The translations under genes were made by a program, and so were the position numbers. From the NCBI RefSeq assembly GCF_010994755.1, contig NZ_WHSB02000001.1:806001-870000 (forward strand): DNA of 64,000 nt, written 5' to 3'. Positions 42,838 through 51,802 of this stretch are shown in pieces; the stretch's first letter is position 1; every line of letters starts with the position of its first letter. The stretch comes from Shinella lacus (GTDB lineage: Bacteria; Pseudomonadota; Alphaproteobacteria; Rhizobiales; Rhizobiaceae). The notes beneath the pieces are model-generated. The model was not told the origin of the DNA. It did no database searches and saw only the letters and a list, made by a program, of their open reading frames with translations.

Positions 42838-45072
42838 TCAGAATTCTTCCCAGGAGTCGTTCTGGACTGCGACGGCGGCCGAACCCTTTGTCCCGAAGGC
42901 ACTGGCGATGCGGTTGACCATGTTGCGGGCGGGGGAGTGCGATGGAGCGGCCTTGGCGGCGGGTGCAGCCCGGCGCGTGGAGTGACCTGCGGACGCACCG
43001 CTTCCCAACTGGAACTGCCCGACCAGTTCACGCAGCCGGGTCGCTTCATTGGCCAGCGTCGCGCCGGCGGCGTTGGCTTCTTCCACCATGGCCGCATTCT
43101 GCTGGGTCACCTGGTCCATCTGGTTGACGGCCGTATTGACCTCCGTCAGCCCGATCGACTGCTCGCGCGACGAGGTCGCAATCGCGTCCATGTGCTGGTT
43201 GATCGAGACGATATAGCCCTCGATCGTTCGCAACGCCTCGCCCGTCTGGCTTACCAGATGAACGCCGTTTCCAACCTCGGCAGACGAATTGCGGATCAGG
43301 TCCTTGATTTCCTTGGCGGCCGTCGCCGAGCGTTGCGCAAGCTCGCGGACCTCCTGGGCGACCACCGCGAAGCCCTTGCCGGCATCGCCGGCGCGCGCGG
43401 CTTCGACGCCGGCGTTCAGCGCCAGCAGGTTGGTCTGGAAAGCGATGTCGTCGATGACGCCGATGATGCTGGAAATCTGGTTCGACGACTGCTCGATCTT
43501 GCCCATGGCATCGACCGCGTTCGCGACGACATCCCCCGACTGACGGGCGCTCTGGTTCGCCTGAATGGCGACCGTGCGCGCCTCGTCGACGCGCTTGGAG
43601 GAGTTGCCGACATTGGTCGTGATCTGGTCGAGCGCCGCGGCCGTTTCCTCAAGCGAGGCAGCCTGCTGCTCGGTACGCTTGGAGAGATCGTCGGCGCTTT
43701 GGCTGATCTCGCGCGATCCGCTGTCGATGGAGCCGGTCGCATCCGCAACCGCGGCCATCGTATCGCGCAGCTGTGCGACGGCGCGGTTGAAGTCGCTGCG
43801 CAGGCTTTCGAATTCCTCGGTGAACGGCTGGTTCAGCTGGACGCCGAGATTGCCGGAGGCGAGCTGCTGCAGCCCGGAGGCAAGGCCGTTGGTCGCCTGC
43901 GCCATCGCGTCCCCGCGGACACGATCCTGCTCGGCGGCAAGACGCCGATGCTCCTCGGACTCGCTGCGCTGGGCTTCCGCCTGGCGTTCCAGGTCACGCG
44001 TCTTCAGGCCGTTGTCCTTGAACACCTTGACCGCGCGGGCCATCGCGCCGACTTCGTCGCGACGGGCATCGCCTTCGATGGTCGCCGTGAGATCACCGGC
44101 CGCCAGGCTCGTCATCGTTCCCGTGAGGCGGCCGAGCGTGCCGGCCAGCGAGCGGGCGAAGAGAAGGAAGCCGAGAAGCGACAGGAGCGAAACCACGCCG
44201 GTGCCGATGACCGTCATCCACAGGGCCGTCTTTCCTTCGTCAACGATCGAGCTGACGTCGGACGCGATCTCCAGGATACCGATCTTGGCGCCGGAGTAAT
44301 TGTTGAACGGCACCGCCTTGACGACAAATGTCGCGTCGTTGGACACGACCTGCTTTTCAAGCGCCTCCCCGTCGAAGGCGGCCTTCAGGTCGTCGTCGGA
44401 GAGGAACACGGAATCCGTCGTTGAAGCTTGCTTTTCCAGTTTGCCGTCGACGAGGATATGGACCACGACGGCGCCGCCGATCCGTTTTGCGAGGGGCTCG
44501 AAATAGGCGTTCGCCAGGCTGGTCCCGACATCGACAACGCCCACCGTCTGGCCGCCGCTGATGACCGGAGCCGAAGCGAACATGCTGACGGCCGTGCGGC
44601 CGGGCTCTATGCCCGCCACGAGCTTGCCGCTGGACAGCGCCTCCACGATGGTCTTGCGGCGCCCCTTCATGTCGTCGCCGAATTTGTCCGGCGTGTGGAT
44701 GCGGGCGACGGCCTCGCCATTCGCATTGACGAACGTCATCAATTGCAGGCCGCCGTCACGCACGACGGCCGGCAAGGTCGGCGCGTGCCGGGCGACAATC
44801 TCGTCGCGGGCGTTCCTGGTGATCAGGTCGGCGACCTCGGGCTCGCCCGCAACCATCAGTGCGAGGGCGGACGCGGCCTTGCGCTGGGCCGCCATGTCCG
44901 TTTCGATGAGGGCGAGGTCGCTCGCGATTTCGCGCTGCAAGGCGTCGTTGGTCGCGATCGATTGCCGATACCAGGCCGTGCCTCCGATCGCGACACTGGA
45001 AAACAGAACGGCTGCGAAACCGCAGGCCGTGATCGTCATCCACAGAGGGCGTCTAATCTCGACTTCAGGCAT
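42838..45072 (-). CDS. methyl-accepting chemotaxis protein with C-terminal tether pentapeptide
   Basis: ATG 45072 with an AAGGTGGGG ribosome region gives 744 residues. TM1 is at about 11-35, a periplasmic Cache-like sensor at 36-284, TM2 at about 285-307, then HAMP and a long cytoplasmic coiled coil with the conserved hairpin tip (IIGVIDDIAFQTNLLALNAG, DAGKGFAVVAQEVRELAQRS). The protein ends NDSWEEF, a WxxF-type pentapeptide that in high-abundance receptors tethers CheR/CheB, so it is likely methylated efficiently. It is a single-gene unit. Confidence 0.92.
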   Translation of the reverse strand: MPEVEIRRPLWMTITACGFAAVLFSSVAIGGTAWYRQSIATNDALQREIASDLALIETDMAAQRKAASALALMVAGEPEVADLITRNARDEIVARHAPTLPAVVRDGGLQLMTFVNANGEAVARIHTPDKFGDDMKGRRKTIVEALSSGKLVAGIEPGRTAVSMFASAPVISGGQTVGVVDVGTSLANAYFEPLAKRIGGAVVVHILVDGKLEKQASTTDSVFLSDDDLKAAFDGEALEKQVVSNDATFVVKAVPFNNYSGAKIGILEIASDVSSIVDEGKTALWMTVIGTGVVSLLSLLGFLLFARSLAGTLGRLTGTMTSLAAGDLTATIEGDARRDEVGAMARAVKVFKDNGLKTRDLERQAEAQRSESEEHRRLAAEQDRVRGDAMAQATNGLASGLQQLASGNLGVQLNQPFTEEFESLRSDFNRAVAQLRDTMAAVADATGSIDSGSREISQSADDLSKRTEQQAASLEETAAALDQITTNVGNSSKRVDEARTVAIQANQSARQSGDVVANAVDAMGKIEQSSNQISSIIGVIDDIAFQTNLLALNAGVEAARAGDAGKGFAVVAQEVRELAQRSATAAKEIKDLIRNSSAEVGNGVHLVSQTGEALRTIEGYIVSINQHMDAIATSSREQSIGLTEVNTAVNQMDQVTQQNAAMVEEANAAGATLANEATRLRELVGQFQLGSGASAGHSTRRAAPAAKAAPSHSPARNMVNRIASAFGTKGSAAVAVQNDSWEEF

Positions 45073-45190
45073 TGAATCCCCACCTTGGCACAACTTGAGT
45101 TGCATTACTGATGCGGAGTAATCCTTCAATTTTGAGTAAATTCTTCCAGGCGAAAAATGCATCGCAATTTCTTGTAGCCGGCAGGCCGTT

Positions 45191-46453
45191 TCAGCTCGCG
45201 ATCGCCTCCCGCCTCCACTGGCGCAGCTTCGGCCCGAAGATCAGCCAGCTCACCAGAACGAGGTTCACGATGTTCCACAGGAAGCCGTGCAGGAAGGCGA
45301 GACGGTAGGAGCCGGTGGCGTCGAAGATGTAGCCGGCGGCGAGCCCCCCGCACGCCATGCCGAGCACGGTTGCCATCAAAACCAGGCTGATGCGGATGCC
45401 GGCCTCGCGCGGCGGCAGGAACTGGCGGATGATCACCGCATACATCGGCACGATGCCGCCCTGGAACAGCCCGAACAGGCCGGAGATCACATAGAGCGAC
45501 GACCGGCTGTCGAAGAACAGATAGAGCAGCAGCGCCGCCGCCTGCATGGACGAGCCGAGGATCAGCATCGGGCCAGCGCCGATCCTGTCGGCGACGACCC
45601 CGGAAGCCAGGCGGCTGACGACGCCGAGCCCGAGCATCAGCGCGATGATCTGCGTGCCCACGGCGACGCCATAGCCGAGATCCCCGCAATAGGCGACGAT
45701 ATGGACCTGCGGCATCGACATCGCCATGCAGCAGGCAAAGCCGGCGACGACGAGAATGGCCTGTAACACATTCGGCTTCAGGCCGAGCTCGTTGCGCGCC
45801 GCTTCGGTTGCGGCCTCGGCCTCGGCGTAGCTGGCCGTCTGTACACGCCGCTTCAGCAGCAGACCGATCGGGACCATAACCAGAGGGATGAACAGGCCGA
45901 TGCCGATATGGGTGGCCCGCCAGCCTTGCGTGGCCTGGAAATGCTCGATGATCAGCGGCCACACCGCGCCGGAGAGATAACTGCCCGAGGCAGCAAAAGC
46001 GACCGCGAGCGCCCGGTGCTTGCGGAACCAGTGAGAGAGGTCGGAGATGAGCGGCGCGAAACCGGCGGCCGAACCAAGGCCGATCACCACCGACAGAGCG
46101 GCGAATTGCCAGATATTGCTGGTGAAGGCGGCCAGGACATAGCCGATGCAGAGCAGGAATGCCCCCAGCAACACAGGCAGGACGATGCCGACCCGATCGG
46201 CCAGGCGCCCCATCGCCACCCCGCCGAAGGCAAAGCCCAGCATGGTGCAGGTATAGGGCAGCGAGGCACCGCCGCGCACCGTGTCAAACTCGATCTGGAG
46301 CGTCGGCAGCAGCACCACGACGGACCAGTTGCCGACGCAGGCAACAGTGCCGAGAATGAGCGTGAGCACCAGCCGCAGCCAGGCATAAGCGGAATCTACC
46401 TCGCCGGGGACAAGGTCTCCTGGCGCCCCAATTTGCTTTCCCGATAATGCCAT
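45191..46453 (-). CDS. major facilitator superfamily transporter
   Basis: The 420-residue protein has about 12 hydrophobic segments and the MFS A-motif-like loop GRLADRVG after TM2, with a counterpart GVVADRIG in the second half. The pattern resembles monocarboxylate/oxalate-formate type carriers (GNWSVVVLLPTLQ, SLPYTCTMLGFAFGG). GAGGAGA precedes ATG 46453. Substrate not predictable. It stands alone between the chemoreceptor and Nudix genes. Confidence 0.85.
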   Translation of the reverse strand: MALSGKQIGAPGDLVPGEVDSAYAWLRLVLTLILGTVACVGNWSVVVLLPTLQIEFDTVRGGASLPYTCTMLGFAFGGVAMGRLADRVGIVLPVLLGAFLLCIGYVLAAFTSNIWQFAALSVVIGLGSAAGFAPLISDLSHWFRKHRALAVAFAASGSYLSGAVWPLIIEHFQATQGWRATHIGIGLFIPLVMVPIGLLLKRRVQTASYAEAEAATEAARNELGLKPNVLQAILVVAGFACCMAMSMPQVHIVAYCGDLGYGVAVGTQIIALMLGLGVVSRLASGVVADRIGAGPMLILGSSMQAAALLLYLFFDSRSSLYVISGLFGLFQGGIVPMYAVIIRQFLPPREAGIRISLVLMATVLGMACGGLAAGYIFDATGSYRLAFLHGFLWNIVNLVLVSWLIFGPKLRQWRREAIAS

Positions 46454-46555
46454 GCTTGGTCTCTCCTCGACTCAGTCTGCACACTGAACGTTCTTGGATT
46501 GCCGTCAAGGATCATCCGCTTTGGAACGGCGCGGCGTGAACAGCAGATCAAGACC

Positions 46556-47281
46556 TCAACGCGGTTTGAACTCGATAAGCAACGATTTGAGTTCGATTTC
46601 GCGCACGCGGCGCGCGGCCTCGTCCGGGCTGACCCAGGCGATCGTGCGTTCGCCCTTTTCCTTGAACTTCTCGGCGAAGGTCGTCGCTTCGATCTGGAAG
46701 ACATCGACGATGCAAGGGGCGACGTCGCCGTCGTCCAGCAGTTTCAGATAGGTGTAGCAGCCCACGGGTTTCTTGCGGATCTTTCCGCTGATGCCGGCTT
46801 CCTGCAAGGCTTCGATCGCCGCCGCCTCAAACGGCTTCTTGCCTTTCATGGGCCAGCCTTTGGGAATGATCCACCGGCCGCTGTCGCGCGAGGTGACGAC
46901 AAGGAGTTCGAAGCCCGATCCGTCCGGAACGTAGCGAAAGCACAGGGCACCATATTGCTGGCGAAACGCCCCCGAAAACAGCTTCTCGGGGGTTTCGGCG
47001 AGCTTCTGCAAAAGCGTTTTTGATTTGGCGGCCTTCGGCGCCTTCGCCTTCTTGATCGCTTTCGGCTCCTCATCCGCGGGGTAATTCGGCCACTTTACCG
47101 CACCTGCAGGGGCAAGGCGACGAGAGCGGGTTTGTCCATTCCATACGCGAACGAGCCGGGCAAGAACAAGTTGCAGCAGCGTGCAGGCGGGAGAATTGCC
47201 CGCGGGCTGTGATGTCAGCCACGCTCCTTGCGCACGACGTCCATGAACGCCTGCGCCCGCTGCGGATCGACGGCATTCCAT
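46556..47281 (-). CDS. Nudix hydrolase (DIPP-like), start uncertain
   Basis: The Nudix core starts about residue 95 (QYGALCFRYV) and carries a variant Nudix box, KGKKPFEAAAIEALQEAGI, in which the usual REUxEE reads IEALQE. Alphaproteobacterial diphosphoinositol-phosphatase-like Nudix proteins often show such variation. A Lys/Ala-rich tail (KAIKKAKAPKAAKS) precedes the core. The only in-frame ATG is 47281, inside the btpA-family gene (67-base overlap, 241 residues); a TTG at 47011 is the shorter option. The far upstream part of the frame is a shadow of that gene. Confidence 0.7.
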   Translation of the reverse strand: MECRRSAAGAGVHGRRAQGAWLTSQPAGNSPACTLLQLVLARLVRVWNGQTRSRRLAPAGAVKWPNYPADEEPKAIKKAKAPKAAKSKTLLQKLAETPEKLFSGAFRQQYGALCFRYVPDGSGFELLVVTSRDSGRWIIPKGWPMKGKKPFEAAAIEALQEAGISGKIRKKPVGCYTYLKLLDDGDVAPCIVDVFQIEATTFAEKFKEKGERTIAWVSPDEAARRVREIELKSLLIEFKPR

Positions 47282-48021
47282 GTATGGCCATCGACTTTGA
47301 GCGAGGAGCCCACGACGCAACCATCGGCGACCTTCAGCACATCGATCACCGTGGCATGTTTCACGCCGGTATTGGCGAGCACCGGCGTATCCGGCAGCGC
47401 GTTCTTCACCGATTGCAGGTCGACCATTTTCGCCGATTCCCCGGTGATTGCGCCCGAGACCAGAACGGCATCCGGGATCGACGAGAAAACGGCCGAACGC
47501 GCCCGGTCCGCCAGGGGACGGTTGTCGATCGAAGCCGCAAATTCCGCTGAGACATTGTTGAGAATGACCAGGTCCCTGCGGTCGAGTTGCCGCGCACGCC
47601 GCATGGCGCGCCCGGCATTCGGGGTCCACGGCCCCATGTCCGAGGCATAGGTGCCGGTAAAAATCTCGCGCACGAACGAGGCGCCGGTCGCCGCGGCCAA
47701 GGTGACGGTGCTGTCCGGGTCCCACAGCACATTCACGCCGAAGGGCTTTTCGATCTTTTCGACAAGACGCCCGATCACGAAGGCCATGGCCGAGGTGGTG
47801 GCGATATCGACCTTCAGTTCATAGGGACGATCGTTTTCATTCCCGAACATCACGGCATCGACGCCGGCTGCTTGCAAAGCCTCCAGATCCTTCAAGGCGC
47901 CGTTGTAGATGCCTTCGATCCCGGCATCGGCATCGTAAAGCGGCGTTCCGGGCATCGGGTTCAAATGAACCATCGCGATAACCGGTTTAATGCCGGGAAA
48001 AAGCTGGGCGAATTTCGTCAT
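47215..48021 (-). CDS. BtpA/SgcQ-family protein
   Basis: The 268-residue TIM-barrel-like protein shows family PF03437 segments: KPVIAMVHLNPMPGTPLYD at the N-terminus, DAVMFGNENDRP, and ANTGVKHATVIDVL with GSSLKVDG near the end. BtpA is linked to photosystem I stability in cyanobacteria, but in proteobacteria the family (SgcQ) sits in sugar and nucleoside catabolic loci and is of unproven function. It diverges from the DeoR gene, and the shared upstream region has repeated ATGTTCG half-sites, so the DeoR protein probably controls it. Confidence 0.87.
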   Translation of the reverse strand: MTKFAQLFPGIKPVIAMVHLNPMPGTPLYDADAGIEGIYNGALKDLEALQAAGVDAVMFGNENDRPYELKVDIATTSAMAFVIGRLVEKIEKPFGVNVLWDPDSTVTLAAATGASFVREIFTGTYASDMGPWTPNAGRAMRRARQLDRRDLVILNNVSAEFAASIDNRPLADRARSAVFSSIPDAVLVSGAITGESAKMVDLQSVKNALPDTPVLANTGVKHATVIDVLKVADGCVVGSSLKVDGHTWNAVDPQRAQAFMDVVRKERG

Positions 48022-48130
48022 GGTGTACTCCGTTATCCGCCAGCCGAAGGTGCGGGGCGGTTATGATTGCAGGGGAAAGGATCCGTTTTCCGGCATTCGG
48101 TCAGTCCGGCCTGCCTGTCGATATCCATTT

Positions 48131-48220
48131 GAACATAACCAAACAAAAATCTTTTCATTGCGCAACAAAAATGTTTTATTATGTTCGAAACGGCCAGAAA
48201 ATGTGTTTTATTATGTTCGA
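48131..48220. promoter_or_regulatory. DeoR/GlpR-like operator array between btpA-family and deoR-family genes
   Basis: Two identical 17-mers, TGTTTTATTATGTTCGA, lie at 48172-48188 and 48204-48220, spaced 32 bp (three helical turns). An inverted half-site GAACATAA lies at 48131-48138. ATGTTCG is the known half-site type for GlpR/DeoR-family repressors. The 309-base intergenic region 48022-48330 holds nothing else I recognise. Confidence 0.65.
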
Positions 48221-48330
48221 TACGTACCGACCTCCCCCACTGAACGCCGGAAATCCTGGGAGAATGCCTGATAGATGTGCTACCCGCTGGGAAACAAAAC
48301 GCCCCGCCAGACCTTGAGACAGGCACACAG

Positions 48331-49206
48331 ATGACGCAGTCCGAACAGAAGATCGCCACCTCCCCTTCGTCCGCACGAGAACGCACACGAGCGCCGGCAC
48401 GCGCGCGTCTGGCCCGTATTCTGGAAAGGCTGAACGAAGGCGGATCGATCTCGGTCACGGATATCGCGCAGGAATTTGGCATTTCGGACATGACCGTGCG
48501 CCGCGACCTGGCGGAGCTGGAGCGCGACGGATTGCTCGAACGCGTTCACGGCGGCGCGGTAGGGCTGAAGCGCGGGCCGCTTGAGGTGATCGACGATGCC
48601 GAGCCGGCGTTCGAGGCCCGCACGCGCCAGAACGCCGAGCGAAAGGCCCGCATCGCGCAAGCGGCTGCCCGCCATGTCGCCGGGCGCAAAGCGATCGCTT
48701 TCGACCTCGGCACGACCGTTCTGGCTGCCGCCAATGCCATCGTAGAGGCCGGGCCGGATCCGCAACTGCGCGCCTTCTCCAACAGCCTGCATGTCGGCAT
48801 GACCATGGCGCGGGCCGGCATCGCCACCTACATGAGCGGCGGCCTGATCCGCGCCGAGGAAATGTCGCTGACCGGCAAGGAGGCCGTGGACGGGTTCTCC
48901 CGCTATTATTTCGACGTCGTGCTGCTCGGCGCCTCGGGCATGACGGCCGAAGGCGTTTTCGATTATTCGCCCGAGGAGGCGGCGGTAAAGTCCGTCTTCC
49001 TTCAGCGCTCGGCCGAGCGTGTGCTGCTGATGGACAGCAGCAAGTTCCGCCGGATTTCGACGGTTCTCATCGCCACGCTTTCTGAAATCTCGACGCTGAT
49101 CACCGATGCGCCGCCGCCGCCGGACCTTGCCACCGTGCTGGCCTCGGCGGGCGTACGCGTGCTCGTCGCCGATCCCTCGCACCTTCCGGAACGATCCCTG
49201 GAATGA
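48331..49206 (+). CDS. DeoR/GlpR-family transcriptional regulator
   Basis: From ATG 48331 the protein has 291 residues. An N-terminal DeoR helix-turn-helix (ISVTDIAQEFGISDMTVRRDL, then LERVHGGAV) is followed by the sugar-phosphate-sensing DeoRC domain (FDLGTTVLAAANAI, TGKEAVDGFSRYYFDVVLLGASG). It probably represses the divergent btpA-family gene and its own operon with the FGGY kinase, responding to a phosphorylated sugar or polyol. Its stop overlaps the kinase start. Confidence 0.92.
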   Translation: MTQSEQKIATSPSSARERTRAPARARLARILERLNEGGSISVTDIAQEFGISDMTVRRDLAELERDGLLERVHGGAVGLKRGPLEVIDDAEPAFEARTRQNAERKARIAQAAARHVAGRKAIAFDLGTTVLAAANAIVEAGPDPQLRAFSNSLHVGMTMARAGIATYMSGGLIRAEEMSLTGKEAVDGFSRYYFDVVLLGASGMTAEGVFDYSPEEAAVKSVFLQRSAERVLLMDSSKFRRISTVLIATLSEISTLITDAPPPPDLATVLASAGVRVLVADPSHLPERSLE

Positions 49207-50687
49207 CCGTTTTTCTTGGCCTCGACATCGGCACCACCTCGACCATCGGCATCCTTGTCGATACCGCAGGCAACATCCTGTCGCTCGCTTCGCGGCCGGT
49301 GACACTCTACTCCGAGAAACCGGGATGGGCCGAAGAGGAAACGGAGCAGTGGTGGCAAAACTGCTGCGCGATCATCCCGGACCTGCTGGCCCAATCGGGC
49401 ATCGAGGCCACGCGCATAGCAGGAATCGGCGTGGCGGGAATGCTCCCCGTAACCGTGCTGCTGGACGATGCAGGGCGTCCGCTGCGCCGGTCTATTCAGC
49501 AAAGCGACGCTCGTGCCGGAACCGAGGTCGAGGATATCCGGCGCGAAATCGACGAGGCCGCCTTTCTCGAAGCGGCCGGTTGCGGGGTGAACCAACAGCT
49601 TGTCGGCGCCAAGATCCGCTGGCTCGCGCGGCATGAGCCGGAGATGCTGGCGCGGGCAAAGACGTTGCTCGGCTCGTACGACTACCTCAATTTCCGGCTG
49701 ACCGGCAAAGCGGCGGTGGAACAGAACTGGGCGCTCGAGGCGGGGATCATCAATCTTGCAAGCGGTGCGATCGATCTCGCCCAGGCGGAAAGAACCGGAA
49801 TCCCCGGACATCTCCTCCCGCCGCTGATCAGGTCCTCGGCAATTCTGGGCCGGGTCACCGCAGCATGTGCCCGCGAGACCGGACTTGCAGAAGGCACGCC
49901 AGTCGTTGGCGGCGCGGCAGACATGATCGCGTCCTGCCTCGGGGCGGGCGTCGTGAGCAATGGCGACGTACTTCTCAAATTCGGCGGCGCCGTGGATATC
50001 CTGACTGCGACCGACGTGCTCCGTCCCGATCCACGCCTCTTTCTCGATTACCATCTGGTCCCCGGTCTCTGGATGCCGAACGGCTGCATGTCGACCGGCG
50101 GGTCCGTCCTGAACTGGTTTGTCGAGACATTCGCGGGCGCAATCGAACCCTTGAACGGCTCGCGCCATGCGGCGCTGGATGCGATGGCCGCCGACCGCCC
50201 GGCCGGGGCTTTGGGCCTGACTTTCCTGCCCTATCTGCTGGGAGAAAAGACCCCGCTGCACGACCCCTGGGCACGGGGTTCGCTGAACGGACTGACGCTG
50301 TCGCACGATCTGGGCCATATCTGGCGCGCGGTGCTGGAATCCTATGCCTATGCAATCCGCCACCATATCGAAACCTTCAACGAGGCAGGGCATCGGACCA
50401 GCCGTTTTCTTGTCTCGGATGGCGGAGCGAAATCCTCCGTCTGGATGGGCGTCGTCTCCGACGTTCTCGGCCAGCCGCTGCAACGCCTCACCGGACATCC
50501 CGGCTCCTGCCTTGGAGCAGCATGGGTCGCCGCCGTCGGCCTCGGCGCCGCAGAATGGAATGGCATCGCCGCCTTCACCACCAGGGACACAGTGTTCAAC
50601 CCAACCCCCGGCAATCGCGAAATATACGACCGCGGCTACGCCGCCTTCCGGGACCTCTACCGCCGCCTGCAAAGCGTGCAATCATGA
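49203..50687 (+). CDS. FGGY-family carbohydrate kinase
   Basis: The 494-residue kinase has phosphate motif GLDIGTTSTIGILVD at the N-terminus, a catalytic-region Asp in GGAADMIASCLGAG, and the C-terminal segments STGGSVLNWF and SDGGAKSSVWMGVVSDVLG typical of FGGY enzymes (xylulokinase/glycerol-kinase superfamily). The substrate is not predictable. The ATG overlaps the DeoR stop, so regulator and kinase are co-translated; its product may be the DeoR effector. Confidence 0.9.
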   Translation: MTVFLGLDIGTTSTIGILVDTAGNILSLASRPVTLYSEKPGWAEEETEQWWQNCCAIIPDLLAQSGIEATRIAGIGVAGMLPVTVLLDDAGRPLRRSIQQSDARAGTEVEDIRREIDEAAFLEAAGCGVNQQLVGAKIRWLARHEPEMLARAKTLLGSYDYLNFRLTGKAAVEQNWALEAGIINLASGAIDLAQAERTGIPGHLLPPLIRSSAILGRVTAACARETGLAEGTPVVGGAADMIASCLGAGVVSNGDVLLKFGGAVDILTATDVLRPDPRLFLDYHLVPGLWMPNGCMSTGGSVLNWFVETFAGAIEPLNGSRHAALDAMAADRPAGALGLTFLPYLLGEKTPLHDPWARGSLNGLTLSHDLGHIWRAVLESYAYAIRHHIETFNEAGHRTSRFLVSDGGAKSSVWMGVVSDVLGQPLQRLTGHPGSCLGAAWVAAVGLGAAEWNGIAAFTTRDTVFNPTPGNREIYDRGYAAFRDLYRRLQSVQS

Positions 50688-50697
50688 GGATCAGCCG

Positions 50698-50850
50698 TTG
50701 ACGCCGGCTGAGATGGAACTGCGTCGCTAGCTCGTTCTCGGCGCCATTCCCGACGACGTTTGATCGCATAAGGACCGGCGCGACAACGTGGAGTATGTGC
50801 TCGGCGAGAGAATGACGGATTTTCTCGAAACCACGAATGATCAGGCTTAA
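50698..50850 (+). pseudogene. possible remnant of a small coding sequence
   Basis: Frame 1 from TTG 50698 reads protein-like segments broken by two in-frame stops (TAG 50728, TGA 50761): LTPAEMELRR, LVLGAIPDDV and then SHKDRRDNVEYVLGERMTDF, to a TAA at 50848. It may be a decayed gene end or chance; I recognise no family. Confidence 0.25.
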
Positions 50851-50857
50851 TCGCGCC

Positions 50858-50902
50858 TTGACACTGCAAAAATTCCGTCGTTACATGTTGCATGTTATAA
50901 CA
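50858..50902 (+). promoter_or_regulatory. promoter and overlapping operator of the importer/dehydratase operon
   Basis: TTGACA (50858-50863) and TTACAT (50881-50886) are 17 bases apart, a good sigma-70 promoter. A perfect palindrome TGTTATAACA at 50893-50902 covers the expected start site, the right place for a repressor, possibly the GntR protein at 61358. ATG of the first gene is at 50920. Confidence 0.6.
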
Positions 50903-50919
50903 AGAAACGAGCGATCGAC

Positions 50920-51741
50920 ATGCAACCCCCCTTGTACGTGAAGATCCTGACGCACCTCGTTCTGGGGCTCGCGAGCGCCGTCATTCTGCTGCCGCTTCTT
51001 TGGGTTCTGAGGACCTCATTCGTCGATCGCGTCATCGCCTACAAGCTGCCGCCGGAGCTCTTCTTCACGCCGACACTCGACAATTATCGGACGATCCTGA
51101 CGGAGATGGAATTCGGGAAGTTCTTCCTGAACAGCATGGTCGTCGCATCGACGTCGACGCTGTTGGCGGTCATCATCGGGGCGATGGCGGCCTATGCGAT
51201 CGATCGGTACAGGGCTGGCGGCAGCGCCATGCCGATGATCATCCTCGCGACACAGATGATGCCGCCGATCGTCCTCGTCATCCCTTTCTTTCTGATCTTC
51301 AAGAATATCGGCCTGACGGATTCGCGCCTCGGCCTGATATTCGCCTATCTCGCATTCAACCTGCCCTACGTCGTCTGGCTGCTGCTGAGCTTCATGAAGC
51401 GTGTGCCGCGGGAGCTTGACGAGGCAGCTCTCATCGACGGCTGCACGCCGCTGACGGCCTTCGTGCGGATCGTGGTTCCGGCGATGCTGCCCGGCATCGG
51501 CGCCGCGACGATCCTCAGCTTCGTGCTTTGCTGGAACGAGTTCCTTTTCGCCCTGATGCTCACCGGCCAGCAGACGAAGACCTTGCCGGTTGCGGTCTCA
51601 AGTCTGGTGACCCAGCAGGGAACGGCAATCGGCGCGGTAAGTGCCGCCACCATCCTCGCCATGCTTCCCATGGCGCTCCTCTATTTCGCAGTCCGCCGGT
51701 TCCTGGTGGCGGGGCTCAATGCGGGCGCGGTCAAAGGATGA
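50920..51741 (+). CDS. sugar-type ABC permease (MalG-like)
   Basis: The 273-residue protein has six hydrophobic segments and the EAA loop DEAALIDGCTPLTAFVRIVVP contacting the ATPase, typical of CUT1 MalG-type permeases. Unusually it is the first gene, ahead of the binding protein. The MalF-type partner is at 53187 and the ATPase at 56824. It opens an operon running to 61253. Confidence 0.9.
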   Translation: MQPPLYVKILTHLVLGLASAVILLPLLWVLRTSFVDRVIAYKLPPELFFTPTLDNYRTILTEMEFGKFFLNSMVVASTSTLLAVIIGAMAAYAIDRYRAGGSAMPMIILATQMMPPIVLVIPFFLIFKNIGLTDSRLGLIFAYLAFNLPYVVWLLLSFMKRVPRELDEAALIDGCTPLTAFVRIVVPAMLPGIGAATILSFVLCWNEFLFALMLTGQQTKTLPVAVSSLVTQQGTAIGAVSAATILAMLPMALLYFAVRRFLVAGLNAGAVKG

Positions 51742-51802
51742 ACGAATAACAAGACAGAACGGAGCAAAAAGCTCTGCAACCCCCTTCAGATGGAGAACGT
51801 TT

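Noticed and set aside
50688-50919. B12 riboswitch before the dehydratase operon
   Set aside because: The region is short and lacks the conserved B12-box pattern; a normal promoter with palindrome explains it.
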